From the NCBI GenBank assembly GCA_964471155.1, contig CAYYFX010000011.1, forward strand, positions 1 to 58,985: 58,985 nt of DNA, given 5' to 3'. Positions 7,896 to 14,511 of the stretch are shown here, in pieces. The notes under the pieces were generated by a model, which was not told where the DNA came from, made no database searches, and worked only from the letters and a program-made list of their open reading frames with translations. The translations under genes were made by a program, and so were the position numbers. The DNA comes from CAYYFX01 sp964471155 (lineage in GTDB: Bacteria; ARS69). Position 1 is the first letter of the stretch. The number at the start of each line of letters is the position of its first letter.

Positions 7896-8300
7896 TCAGT
7901 ACTGCTTCGTCCAGCGCTTCGGGTCGGTGGGCAGCGGGTCGCGGCGGATCCAGTAGGTGGGCGCGGCGCGGTCGAGCTTGCGGTCCAGGGGGTCACGGCG
8001 GCGCAGGCGCAGGAAGAGACCGTAGGGGGTGAAGGCCAGGTAGTAGACCGAGGTGAGCAGGAGCCACGTGAGCACGCGGGAGATGGCGTGCGCCACCGGC
8101 ATCCACACGAAGTGCACCGGGCGCAGCGCCGCCGGGACGGCGAGCGCCGCCAGGGCCAGGACGGGTGCCGCGGCCAGGAACCATGGCACGATGTCCCGCG
8201 CGCCGCGCCACCACAGCACGGCGGCCCAGATCAGGCTCACGACCGAGAGCGACAGGCCGAAGTTCCGGAGCTCCCGGCGATCGGGCGCGTTCGCGGCCAT
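7896..8300 (-). CDS. SxtJ family small membrane protein
   Basis: The 134-residue protein has about three hydrophobic segments, then a basic tail with APTYWIRR and DPKRWTKQY. This matches the SxtJ family, first named in saxitoxin clusters and commonly found next to NodU/CmcH-type carbamoyltransferases (family knowledge). ATG 8300 is two bases after the carbamoyltransferase stop, so the pair is an operon. The small DUF5989-type gene that often follows is absent; the convergent cupin lies 43 bases away. Confidence 0.75.
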   Translation of the reverse strand: MAANAPDRRELRNFGLSLSVVSLIWAAVLWWRGARDIVPWFLAAAPVLALAALAVPAALRPVHFVWMPVAHAISRVLTWLLLTSVYYLAFTPYGLFLRLRRRDPLDRKLDRAAPTYWIRRDPLPTDPKRWTKQY

Positions 8301-8302
8301 GG

Positions 8303-10126
8303 TCAGTCCGCCTCGAAGGTGCGCGCCGCGCGCACGCGCTCGACCACCGCCGGATCCTGGTCCTCCTTGCGCAGGAGGAAGCTCCCGCACACGAGGACGT
8401 CCATCTCCGTCCCGAGGAAGCAGTTCCACGCGTCCTCGGGCGTGCACACGATGGGCTCGCCCCGCACGTTGAACGAGGTGTTGATCACGAGCGGGCAACC
8501 CGTGAGCCGCCGGAACTCCTCGATCGTTCGCCAGTACAGCGGGTGCGTCTCCCGGTGCACCGTCTGCACGCGCGCGGAGTGGTCCACGTGCGTGATGGCC
8601 GGCACCTTGCTGCGCGGCACCTTGAGCAGCTCGATGCCCGTCTTGCCGCGGTCCCCGTCCGTCATCGCGATGCGGTGCTCCTCCCGCACGTGCGTGACCA
8701 GCAGCATGTACGGGCTCTCCACGCCGTCCTCGAACACCTCGCCCGCGCGCTCGGCGAGCACGCTCGGCGCGAAGGGGCGGAAGGACTCCCGGTACTTGAT
8801 CTTCAGGTTCATGCGGGACTGCATGTCGGGATCGCGCGGGTCGCCGAGGATGGAGCGGCCGCCGAGCGCGCGCGGACCGAATTCCATGCGCCCCTGCAGC
8901 CAGCCGACCACCTTGCCGTCGGCCATGGCCTGCGCGGTGCGCGCGGGGATCTCGTCCTCCGGGATCTCCTCGAAGACGGCGCCGAGCGATTTCAGCGTCG
9001 ACTCGATCTCGTCCCGCCCGTACGCCGGACCCAGGTAGCTGCCGTGCTGCGCGTCCTGCCGGTCCGGGCGCACCGTGCGCGGCACGCCGAACCTCCGGTG
9101 CGCGATCTCCAGCGCCACGCCCAGTGCGCCGCCGGCGTCGCCCGCCGCGGGCTGGATCCACAGCCGCTCGAACGGGCCCTCGCGCAGGATCCGCCCGTTC
9201 GCCACGCAGTTCAGCGCCACGCCGCCGGCCATCACCAGGTTCTTCATCCCGGTCTCGCGATGCACGTGCCGCGCCATGTTCAGCAGCGCCTCCTCCAGCA
9301 CCACCTGCACCGACCGCGCGAGGTCCATCTCCTTCTGCCCGACGCGCGAGTCCGGCGCTTTCGCGGGGCCGCCGAAGAGCGTGTCGAACCTCGACGACGT
9401 CATCCGCAGCCCGGACACGTAGTCGAAGTACTCCATGTTCATGCGGAAGGAGCCGTCCGGCTTGATGTCGATGAGGTGCTCGCGGATGAGGTCCGCGTAC
9501 TTCGGCTCCCCGTACGGCGCCAGCCCCATCAGCTTGTACTCGCCGGAGTTGACCTTGAACCCGGTGTAGTACGTGAACGCGGAGTACAGGAGCCCCAGCG
9601 AGTGCGGGAAGCGGATCTCGGCGAACAGGTCGAACGCGTTCCCGCGGCCGGCGCCGAGCGTGGTGGTGGCCCACTCGCCCACGCCGTCCACCGTCATGAT
9701 CGCCGCCTCCTCGAACGGCGACGGGTAGAACGCGGACGCCGCGTGCGAGACGTGGTGCTCGGCAAAGAGGATGGGGACGTCCGGTCCGATCTGCTGCCGG
9801 ATCCGGTCCGGCAGGAAGAGCTTCTCGGAAAGCCAGACCGGCATGGCCATCCGGAACGACTCGAGCCCGCGCGGCGCGCACGCCAGGTACGTCTCCAGGA
9901 TGCGCTCGAACTTCAGGAACGGCTTGTCGTAGAAGCCCACCGCGTCCAGCTCATCGGGCCGGATGCCGCCGATCCGCAGGCAGGCCTCGATGGCGTTCGC
10001 GGGATAGTCCGGGTCGTGCTTCTTCCGCGTGAACCGCTCCTCCTGGGCCGCGGCCACGATCTCGCCGTCCCGCACGAGGCAGGCGGCGGCGTCGTGGTAC
10101 CAGGCGCTGATTCCGAGGATGTTCAC
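8303..10126 (-). CDS. NodU/CmcH-type O-carbamoyltransferase
   Basis: The 607-residue enzyme transfers a carbamoyl group from carbamoyl phosphate via carbamoyl-AMP to a hydroxyl group, typically of a sugar or natural product. The N-terminus ILGISAWYHDAAA, the HVSHAASAFYPSPF block (Kae1-like metal histidines) and the C-terminal CPLVINTSFNVRGEPIVC block are all present, and the length is normal. The GTG at 10126 is chosen because ILGIS follows immediately; no good ribosome site precedes it. Pairing with SxtJ suggests modification of a secreted glycan or metabolite, but no biosynthetic cluster adjoins it. Confidence 0.9.
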   Translation of the reverse strand: MNILGISAWYHDAAACLVRDGEIVAAAQEERFTRKKHDPDYPANAIEACLRIGGIRPDELDAVGFYDKPFLKFERILETYLACAPRGLESFRMAMPVWLSEKLFLPDRIRQQIGPDVPILFAEHHVSHAASAFYPSPFEEAAIMTVDGVGEWATTTLGAGRGNAFDLFAEIRFPHSLGLLYSAFTYYTGFKVNSGEYKLMGLAPYGEPKYADLIREHLIDIKPDGSFRMNMEYFDYVSGLRMTSSRFDTLFGGPAKAPDSRVGQKEMDLARSVQVVLEEALLNMARHVHRETGMKNLVMAGGVALNCVANGRILREGPFERLWIQPAAGDAGGALGVALEIAHRRFGVPRTVRPDRQDAQHGSYLGPAYGRDEIESTLKSLGAVFEEIPEDEIPARTAQAMADGKVVGWLQGRMEFGPRALGGRSILGDPRDPDMQSRMNLKIKYRESFRPFAPSVLAERAGEVFEDGVESPYMLLVTHVREEHRIAMTDGDRGKTGIELLKVPRSKVPAITHVDHSARVQTVHRETHPLYWRTIEEFRRLTGCPLVINTSFNVRGEPIVCTPEDAWNCFLGTEMDVLVCGSFLLRKEDQDPAVVERVRAARTFEAD

Positions 10127-10173
10127 GGAGGTCGTCCCGGAGGCTCCGACCGGGGCGGCACGGAGGACGATCG

Positions 10174-10203
10174 ACGGTACCGGAGCGCCGGATTCACGGT
10201 CAA
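10174..10203 (-). promoter_or_regulatory. Predicted promoter for the carbamoyltransferase operon
   Basis: On the minus strand TTGACC (10203-10198) and TACCGT (10179-10174) are separated by 18 bases, with the start codon about 48 bases downstream of the -10 box. Confidence 0.45.
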
Positions 10204-10360
10204 GCCTGGGCGCGGGCCGGTGCTGTCCTGCTCGCACAGGACCCGCCCGCCCCGCCCGCCCCGCAGACAGCGCGGGCGCCGCGTGGCATGATGGCTGCCC
10301 GGCCGAATGCCGCCGGCCCGCTCGTCCCTCCGCGGGCCTCACCCGAACCCGGAGTCCGTC

Positions 10361-10966
10361 ATGATCGCCCGCCTGGTCCTCGCCTGCGCCTCCTGCCTCG
10401 TGGCGGCCGCTCCGGCCGTCGCGCAGGACCGCATCGCCTACGCCAACATCGAGACCATCCTCTCGCTGATGCCGGAGACCCGCGCCGCCGCGGCGGGCGT
10501 GGACTCCCTGGGGCGGAGGCTGTCGAAGGACCTGCAGGTCAAGGAGGCGTACGCCCAGAAGAAGGTGGAGGAGGCCCGCGCGGCGCAGTCGTCGGGCGCG
10601 ACCGACGCCACCCTGGACAAGTTCCGCACCGAGCTGCAGGGGCTGGAGGAGGAGATCCGCCGCGACGCGGAGAAGGCGGACGAGCGGATCGCCGCGCACC
10701 GGGACTCGGTGCTCGCGCCGGTGTTCGAGAAGCTGCAGACGCACATCCAGGCGGTGGCGAAGGCGGAAGGCTACACCTTCGTCCTGAACGCGCTGGACGG
10801 CGACGGCAACTCGATCGTCCTGTACGGCGAGGAGAGCCGGGACATCACGAAGAAGGTGCTGGAGCACATGGGCATCCCGATCCCGGCGAAGGGCGGCGCG
10901 GACGCCAAGGCGGACGGCGCGAAGGGCAAGGCCGTCGGCAAGACCCCGCCGAAGTCCGGCAAGTAG
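10361..10966 (+). CDS. OmpH/Skp-like periplasmic chaperone
   Basis: The 201-residue protein has a signal peptide ending AVAQ, then RIAYANIETILSLMPE, the typical strand-turn opening of OmpH/Skp proteins. A long charged coiled coil (about residues 45-125) is followed by the second core strand (GYTFVLNALDGDGN) and a Lys/Ala-rich tail. Skp-type chaperones hold unfolded outer-membrane proteins in the periplasm. Unlike the common bamA-skp-lpxD arrangement it stands alone here, convergent with the pspC-like gene four bases away. Confidence 0.8.
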   Translation: MIARLVLACASCLVAAAPAVAQDRIAYANIETILSLMPETRAAAAGVDSLGRRLSKDLQVKEAYAQKKVEEARAAQSSGATDATLDKFRTELQGLEEEIRRDAEKADERIAAHRDSVLAPVFEKLQTHIQAVAKAEGYTFVLNALDGDGNSIVLYGEESRDITKKVLEHMGIPIPAKGGADAKADGAKGKAVGKTPPKSGK

Positions 10967-10970
10967 GGCG

Positions 10971-11171
10971 TCAGGCCGGGTCGTCGGGACCCGGCATGAC
11001 GAACCAGAGCAGCAGGTACACCAGGATGCCGGGGAATGCCGCGCTGAGCACGGAGATCAGCACGTAGGCCACGCGGACGCGGTTCACCGGCCACCCGAAC
11101 CGCTCGGCCAGCCCGGCGCACACGCCGGCGATCATCCGGTCACGGGAACGCTGCAGGCGGCCCTGCGGCAT
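10971..11171 (-). CDS. PspC-domain small membrane protein
   Basis: The 66-residue protein carries LQRSRDRMIAGVCAGLAERFG and a single hydrophobic segment (VRVAYVLISVLSAAFPGILVYLLLWFVM, split here only for description), the compact PspC fold of phage-shock/envelope-stress proteins. ATG 11171 is preferred over an upstream ATG at 11210 because GGAGGAG lies five bases before it. It is convergent with the OmpH-like gene. An envelope-stress role is inferred from the family only. Confidence 0.8.
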   Translation of the reverse strand: MPQGRLQRSRDRMIAGVCAGLAERFGWPVNRVRVAYVLISVLSAAFPGILVYLLLWFVMPGPDDPA

Positions 11172-11410
11172 GACGGCTCCTCCGGGATCGGGGCTGGCGA
11201 CGGGATCCATGGGCGCGTCTCCTCTCAGGATATGCCCCTCCTACGAATCCCGCACGGACGGGGTTGCAGGGCGGCCGTCGTTCCTCCCGTGGCCCCGGGG
11301 CCGGGGTCCGCAGGGGCACTCTCGAAGCGCGGGCCGCACGTTGAGCGGCAGGCGCCCCGACGATCTGTGCCCCTTCGATCCACGCCGAGCCTGTTCACCG
11401 GGCGCGCCGT
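11172..11410. other. Intergenic region, start of a compositionally distinct island
   Basis: No convincing gene is seen. Base composition shifts toward A+T near 11400 as the operator-like repeats of the next gene begin. An ATG at 11210 could extend the pspC-like gene upstream, but it has a worse ribosome site. Confidence 0.4.
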
Positions 11411-11484
11411 GGTTGACGACAGACCGTCTATGGTTGACAATATGGCGACATAAGGTTGTCAATATCAAGGCCAAAGGTTGTCAA
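11411..11484 (+). repeat. Four phased GGTTGWCRA repeats, probable operator array
   Basis: GGTTGACGA (11411), GGTTGACAA (11432), GGTTGTCAA (11454) and GGTTGTCAA (11476) recur at 21-22 base spacing, two turns of the helix, so all lie on one DNA face. TTGACAA and TTGTCAA are also reverse complements, so neighbouring pairs form inverted repeats. The array ends 22 bases before the ATG of an HTH-containing protein, the likely ligand. Confidence 0.7.
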
Positions 11485-11505
11485 ATATGATGGCGGTAAG
11501 GCGTT

Positions 11506-12549
11506 ATGACGAAAAGAGTTAGGCCGCGCGGGGAGACGATCCGGAAGTTCCTCCTCAGTCAGATTGAGGCTGGCGTGCCCGACGTGGCTCGATCGACCGC
11601 GGAGAAGTTCGACATCTCGAGGCAGGCCGTGAACAAGCATCTTCGTCGCCTGGAAGATGAGCGGGCGATTCTGCGATCCGGGAAGACGCGCGGAAGCTCG
11701 TATCGACTCGCCCCGCTTCAAGAGTCTGAGTTCTTCTACGACATCGGCCGTGGGGTCGCAGAGGACGTGATCTGGCGAACGGACATCAAGCCGCTGCTCG
11801 AACCGCTGCCAGACACCGTTCAGAACATCTGGTCCTACGGAGTGACAGAGATCATCAACAACGCCGTGGACCACTCGGAAGGAACGCGGCTCTTTGTGAG
11901 GGTAGAGCGCACGGCCACTAGCACGGAGATCGTGATCGCAGACAACGGTCGCGGCATCTTCCAGAAGATCCAGGCCGAGTTGGGGTTGCTCGATGTGCGG
12001 CACGCCGTGTTGGAGCTATCCAAGGGGAAGCTGACCACGGACCCCAAGAACCACACGGGGGAGGGGATCTTCTTCACGTCTCGCATGATGGACTCTTTTG
12101 ACATCCAGTCCGGGGACGTCGCTCTGTCCCACGTCTTCGGGAAACCCGAGGATTGGATCCTCGAGGCCAAGATCCCGTTCTCTGGAACGGCTGTGTGGAT
12201 GAAGCTCGACAATCACACGGCGAGGACCACGCTCCAGATATTCGATCAGTACCAGTCCCCCGAGGACCGGAGGTTCGACAAGACCGTGGTGCCGGTACGG
12301 CTTGCGCAATATGGGCACGACCAACTCCTCTCGAGGTCACAGGCCAAGCGCGTCCTGGCTCGCGTGGAGCTGTTCCAGCAGGTGCTGTTTGACTTCTCGG
12401 GCGTGGAGGCCGTCGGTCCGGCCTTTGCCGATGAGATCTTCCGAGTCTTCGCTCAGGAACACCCAGAAATGGAGCTGTTCCCGATCAATGCGAATGACCT
12501 GGTGGGGGCTATGATCCAGAAGGCTGTTCTGGATCGGGGCGGTCCTTAG
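11506..12549 (+). CDS. HTH - GHKL ATPase - STAS-like (DUF4325) fusion regulator
   Basis: The 347-residue protein has a winged HTH at about 10-70 (STAEKFDISRQAVNKHLRRLE). A GHKL ATPase follows at about 100-220, with N-box EIINNAVDHS (E115, N118, N119), G1 box DNGRG (146-150) and G2-type HTGEG (183-187). The C-terminal STAS-like DUF4325 domain spans about 255-345 (LFDFSGVEAVGPAFADEIF). Known separate proteins of these types act as anti-sigma kinases and anti-sigma antagonists; here they are fused to a DNA-binding domain. Codon use is visibly less GC-biased than neighbouring genes, suggesting transfer. It probably binds the repeats upstream. The physiological signal is unknown. Confidence 0.8.
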   Translation: MTKRVRPRGETIRKFLLSQIEAGVPDVARSTAEKFDISRQAVNKHLRRLEDERAILRSGKTRGSSYRLAPLQESEFFYDIGRGVAEDVIWRTDIKPLLEPLPDTVQNIWSYGVTEIINNAVDHSEGTRLFVRVERTATSTEIVIADNGRGIFQKIQAELGLLDVRHAVLELSKGKLTTDPKNHTGEGIFFTSRMMDSFDIQSGDVALSHVFGKPEDWILEAKIPFSGTAVWMKLDNHTARTTLQIFDQYQSPEDRRFDKTVVPVRLAQYGHDQLLSRSQAKRVLARVELFQQVLFDFSGVEAVGPAFADEIFRVFAQEHPEMELFPINANDLVGAMIQKAVLDRGGP

Positions 12550-12734
12550 GCTTGTCGTCCGGCTTCGGCCGTCGGTCTTCGCCGGTGCTGCTCCCTCAAC
12601 TCCTTGGCGGCTTCCCGGACGAGGCGGTGGGCGATCTCGTTCACGTCGGGCTTCCTGCCCCGAGGCGTCTCTGCGCCTGCCCCTTGGATCCGCCACGGAA
12701 CCGCCAGCGGGGCACGGACTTCAAACCAGGACAC
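12546..12734 (-). CDS. Small hypothetical protein (62 residues), doubtful
   Basis: A GTG-started frame encodes a basic peptide with DVNEIAHRLVREAAKELRE, a helix-like segment resembling small uncharacterised proteins with a D-x-N-x-x-A-x-x-x-V pattern. It is antisense-convergent with the HTH-ATPase gene and overlaps its last four bases. The ribosome site is poorly placed. It may be real, a remnant, or chance. Confidence 0.3.
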   Translation of the reverse strand: MSWFEVRAPLAVPWRIQGAGAETPRGRKPDVNEIAHRLVREAAKELREQHRRRPTAEAGRQA

Positions 12735-12746
12735 TCCCGGCGGGCG

Positions 12747-12776
12747 GGTAGTGGGCGACCAAAGTCGCCCACTACC
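12747..12776. repeat. Perfect 13-bp inverted repeat
   Basis: GGTAGTGGGCGAC and GTCGCCCACTACC flank a CAAA loop. There is no T tract on either strand, so it is not a standard terminator. It lies 15 bases upstream of the -35 box of the pyr promoter, at the border between the island and the pyr operon. It could be an operator, a factor-dependent terminator or a mobile-element remnant. Confidence 0.6.
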
Positions 12777-12791
12777 GGCGGGCGGCCCGCC
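12777..12791. repeat. 7-bp palindrome touching the pyr -35 box
   Basis: GGCGGGC and GCCCGCC are separated by one G and directly abut TTGACT. The position would suit a repressor or activator site, but the base composition makes chance likely. Confidence 0.3.
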
Positions 12792-12820
12792 TTGACTTCA
12801 CCCCGCCCGGGCGATACCCT
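12792..12820 (+). promoter_or_regulatory. Predicted promoter of the pyrimidine operon
   Basis: TTGACT (12792-12797) and TACCCT (12815-12820) are spaced by 17 bases. The transcript would start near 12827, just before the PyrR-binding leader. Confidence 0.6.
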
Positions 12821-12850
12821 GCTCCGGCTCGACACAGAACCACCTTTAAT

Positions 12851-12870
12851 CCGGTCCCGTGAGGCCGGGA
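12851..12870 (+). promoter_or_regulatory. PyrR-binding RNA hairpin (anti-antiterminator)
   Basis: GGTCCCGTGAGGCC (12853-12866) closely matches the PyrR recognition consensus ARUCCNGNGAGGYU and is framed by CCGG/CCGG pairing. In other bacteria UMP-bound PyrR stabilises this hairpin and favours termination. A terminator and pyrR itself follow downstream. Confidence 0.75.
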
Positions 12871-12903
12871 AGGGTCGGTCCCCGCCTCCCCTTGTGGCGT
12901 CGC

Positions 12904-12940
12904 CCGCCCGGTCCCGTCCTGCGGCCGCGGCGGTTTTTTT
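12904..12940 (+). terminator. pyr operon attenuator terminator
   Basis: CCGCC+CGGTC (12904-12913) pairs with GGCCG and GGCGG (12923-12933, one bulged C) around a 9-base loop, followed by seven T (12934-12940). It lies 46 bases before the pyrR ATG, downstream of the PyrR site, as expected for transcription attenuation. Confidence 0.75.
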
Positions 12941-12985
12941 GCGCGAATCCCGCGCAGGAACCGCCAACCGGGCAGCGGAGGACCC

Positions 12986-13588
12986 ATGAACGACACCGCT
13001 CCGAAGGCGGCACCCGCCGAGACGCCGAAGGTCCGCCCCCTGATCGAGAAGGCCCGGATCATGTCGGAGGACGACATGCGCCGCGCCATCTCCCGGCTCT
13101 CCCACGAGATCCTCGAGCGCAACGGCGGCCCGGACGGGATCGTGATCTGCGGGATCCGCACCCGCGGCCAGTTCCTGGCCGAGCGGATCGTGCGCAAGAT
13201 CGAGGAGATCGAGGAGGTCCGCCCGCCGCTCGGCGTCCTGGACATCACGCTGTACCGGGACGACCTGCAGACCATCGCGAAGCAGCCGGTCGTTCGTTCG
13301 ACGCAGATCCCGGTGTCCATCGTGGACCGGAACGTCATCCTGGTGGACGACGTGCTCTACACCGGCCGCACCATCCGCGCCGCGATGGACGAGGTGATCG
13401 ACTTCGGCCGCCCCAGCACCATCCAGCTCGCGGTGCTGGTGGACCGGGGGCACCGCGAGTTCCCGATCCGCGCGGACTACGTGGGCAAGAACGTGCCCAC
13501 CTCGCAGACCGAGGTCGTCAAGGTGCAGTTCGCCGAGGTGGACGGGAAGGACTCCGTCGTCGTGTGCGAGCTGGGAGGGGAGCGATGA
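12986..13588 (+). CDS. pyrR: Bifunctional pyr regulatory protein / uracil phosphoribosyltransferase
   Basis: The 200-residue PyrR binds pyr leader mRNA when charged with UMP and also makes UMP from uracil and PRPP. The PRPP loop VILVDDVLYTGRTIRAA is intact, and IVICGIRTRGQFLAERI and LVDRGHREFPIRADYVGKN match the family. The first about 20 residues form a non-conserved Ala/Pro extension. ATG 12986 is preceded by GCGGAGGA. As first gene behind the attenuator it probably controls the whole operon. Its stop overlaps the pyrB start in ATGA. Confidence 0.95.
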   Translation: MNDTAPKAAPAETPKVRPLIEKARIMSEDDMRRAISRLSHEILERNGGPDGIVICGIRTRGQFLAERIVRKIEEIEEVRPPLGVLDITLYRDDLQTIAKQPVVRSTQIPVSIVDRNVILVDDVLYTGRTIRAAMDEVIDFGRPSTIQLAVLVDRGHREFPIRADYVGKNVPTSQTEVVKVQFAEVDGKDSVVVCELGGER

Positions 13589-14511
13589 TCTCGGAGCGCA
13601 AGTCCCTGCTCGGCATCCGCGAGCTTTCGCCCGAGGAGATCCTCGAGATCCTCGACGCCGCGGAGCCGTTCAAGGAGGTGCAGGAGCGTCCCATCAAGAA
13701 GGTCCCCGCGCTGCGCGGCATCACCGTGGTGAACCTCTTCTTCGAGAACTCCACGCGCACGCGCTCCAGCTTCGAGCTGGCGGAGAAGCGCCTCTCGGCC
13801 GACGTGCTGAACTTCTCGGTCTCCGGCTCCTCGGTGGCGAAGGGCGAGTCGCTGCGCGACACCGCGCAGAACATCGAGGCCATGAACGCGAACATGATCG
13901 TGATGCGGCACCCCTCCCCGGGCGCGTGCCACTTCCTGGACCGGCACGTCCGCGCGCGCGTGATCAACGCCGGCGACGGCCAGCACGAGCACCCCACGCA
14001 GGCGCTGCTGGACGCGGTGACGCTGCGCGAGAAGCTGGGCCGCATCGAGGGCGCGCGCGTGGTCATCCTGGGGGACGTGGAGCACAGCCGCGTGGCGCGC
14101 TCCAACATCTTCCTGCTCACGAAGCTGGGTGCGCACGTCACCGTGTGCGGCCCGCCCACCATGCTCCCCGCCGAGATCGCGAAGCTCGGCGTGGAGGTCA
14201 CCACCGACGTGCGCGGCGCGCTGCGCGACGCGGACGCCGTGAACGTGCTCCGCATCCAGTTCGAGCGGCAGAACGAGGCGCTCATCCCCAGCATCCGCGA
14301 GTACGCCCGCTACTTCGGGCTCACCGAGGACAAGCTGGACGGGATGCCCTCGCTCGTGGTCCTGCACCCGGGTCCCATGAACCGCGACACGGAGATCGCG
14401 CACGGCGTGGCGGAGGCGCACGCCGGCACCATTCTCCGGCAGGTGTCCAACGGGGTGGCGGTCCGCATGGCGGTCCTCTACCTCCTCTCCGGCGGGGAGG
14501 GCGCGAATTGA
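13585..14511 (+). CDS. pyrB: Aspartate carbamoyltransferase catalytic subunit
   Basis: The 308-residue enzyme condenses carbamoyl phosphate and aspartate to carbamoyl aspartate, the second step of UMP synthesis. FFENSTRTRSSFELA is the carbamoyl-phosphate loop; GDGQHEHPTQALLD and LHPGPMNRDTEI are the other active-site blocks. Length is normal for a catalytic chain. No pyrI regulatory subunit is present, fitting the PyrR-controlled unregulated type. The start overlaps pyrR by four bases and the end overlaps pyrC by four. Confidence 0.95.
   Translation: MISERKSLLGIRELSPEEILEILDAAEPFKEVQERPIKKVPALRGITVVNLFFENSTRTRSSFELAEKRLSADVLNFSVSGSSVAKGESLRDTAQNIEAMNANMIVMRHPSPGACHFLDRHVRARVINAGDGQHEHPTQALLDAVTLREKLGRIEGARVVILGDVEHSRVARSNIFLLTKLGAHVTVCGPPTMLPAEIAKLGVEVTTDVRGALRDADAVNVLRIQFERQNEALIPSIREYARYFGLTEDKLDGMPSLVVLHPGPMNRDTEIAHGVAEAHAGTILRQVSNGVAVRMAVLYLLSGGEGAN

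Noticed and set aside
10270..10310. TGGCATGATGGCTGCC as a sigma-54 promoter for the OmpH-like gene
   Set aside because: GG-N10-GC spacing fits but the rest of the -24/-12 consensus is weak and no enhancer-binding activator or second example is visible.
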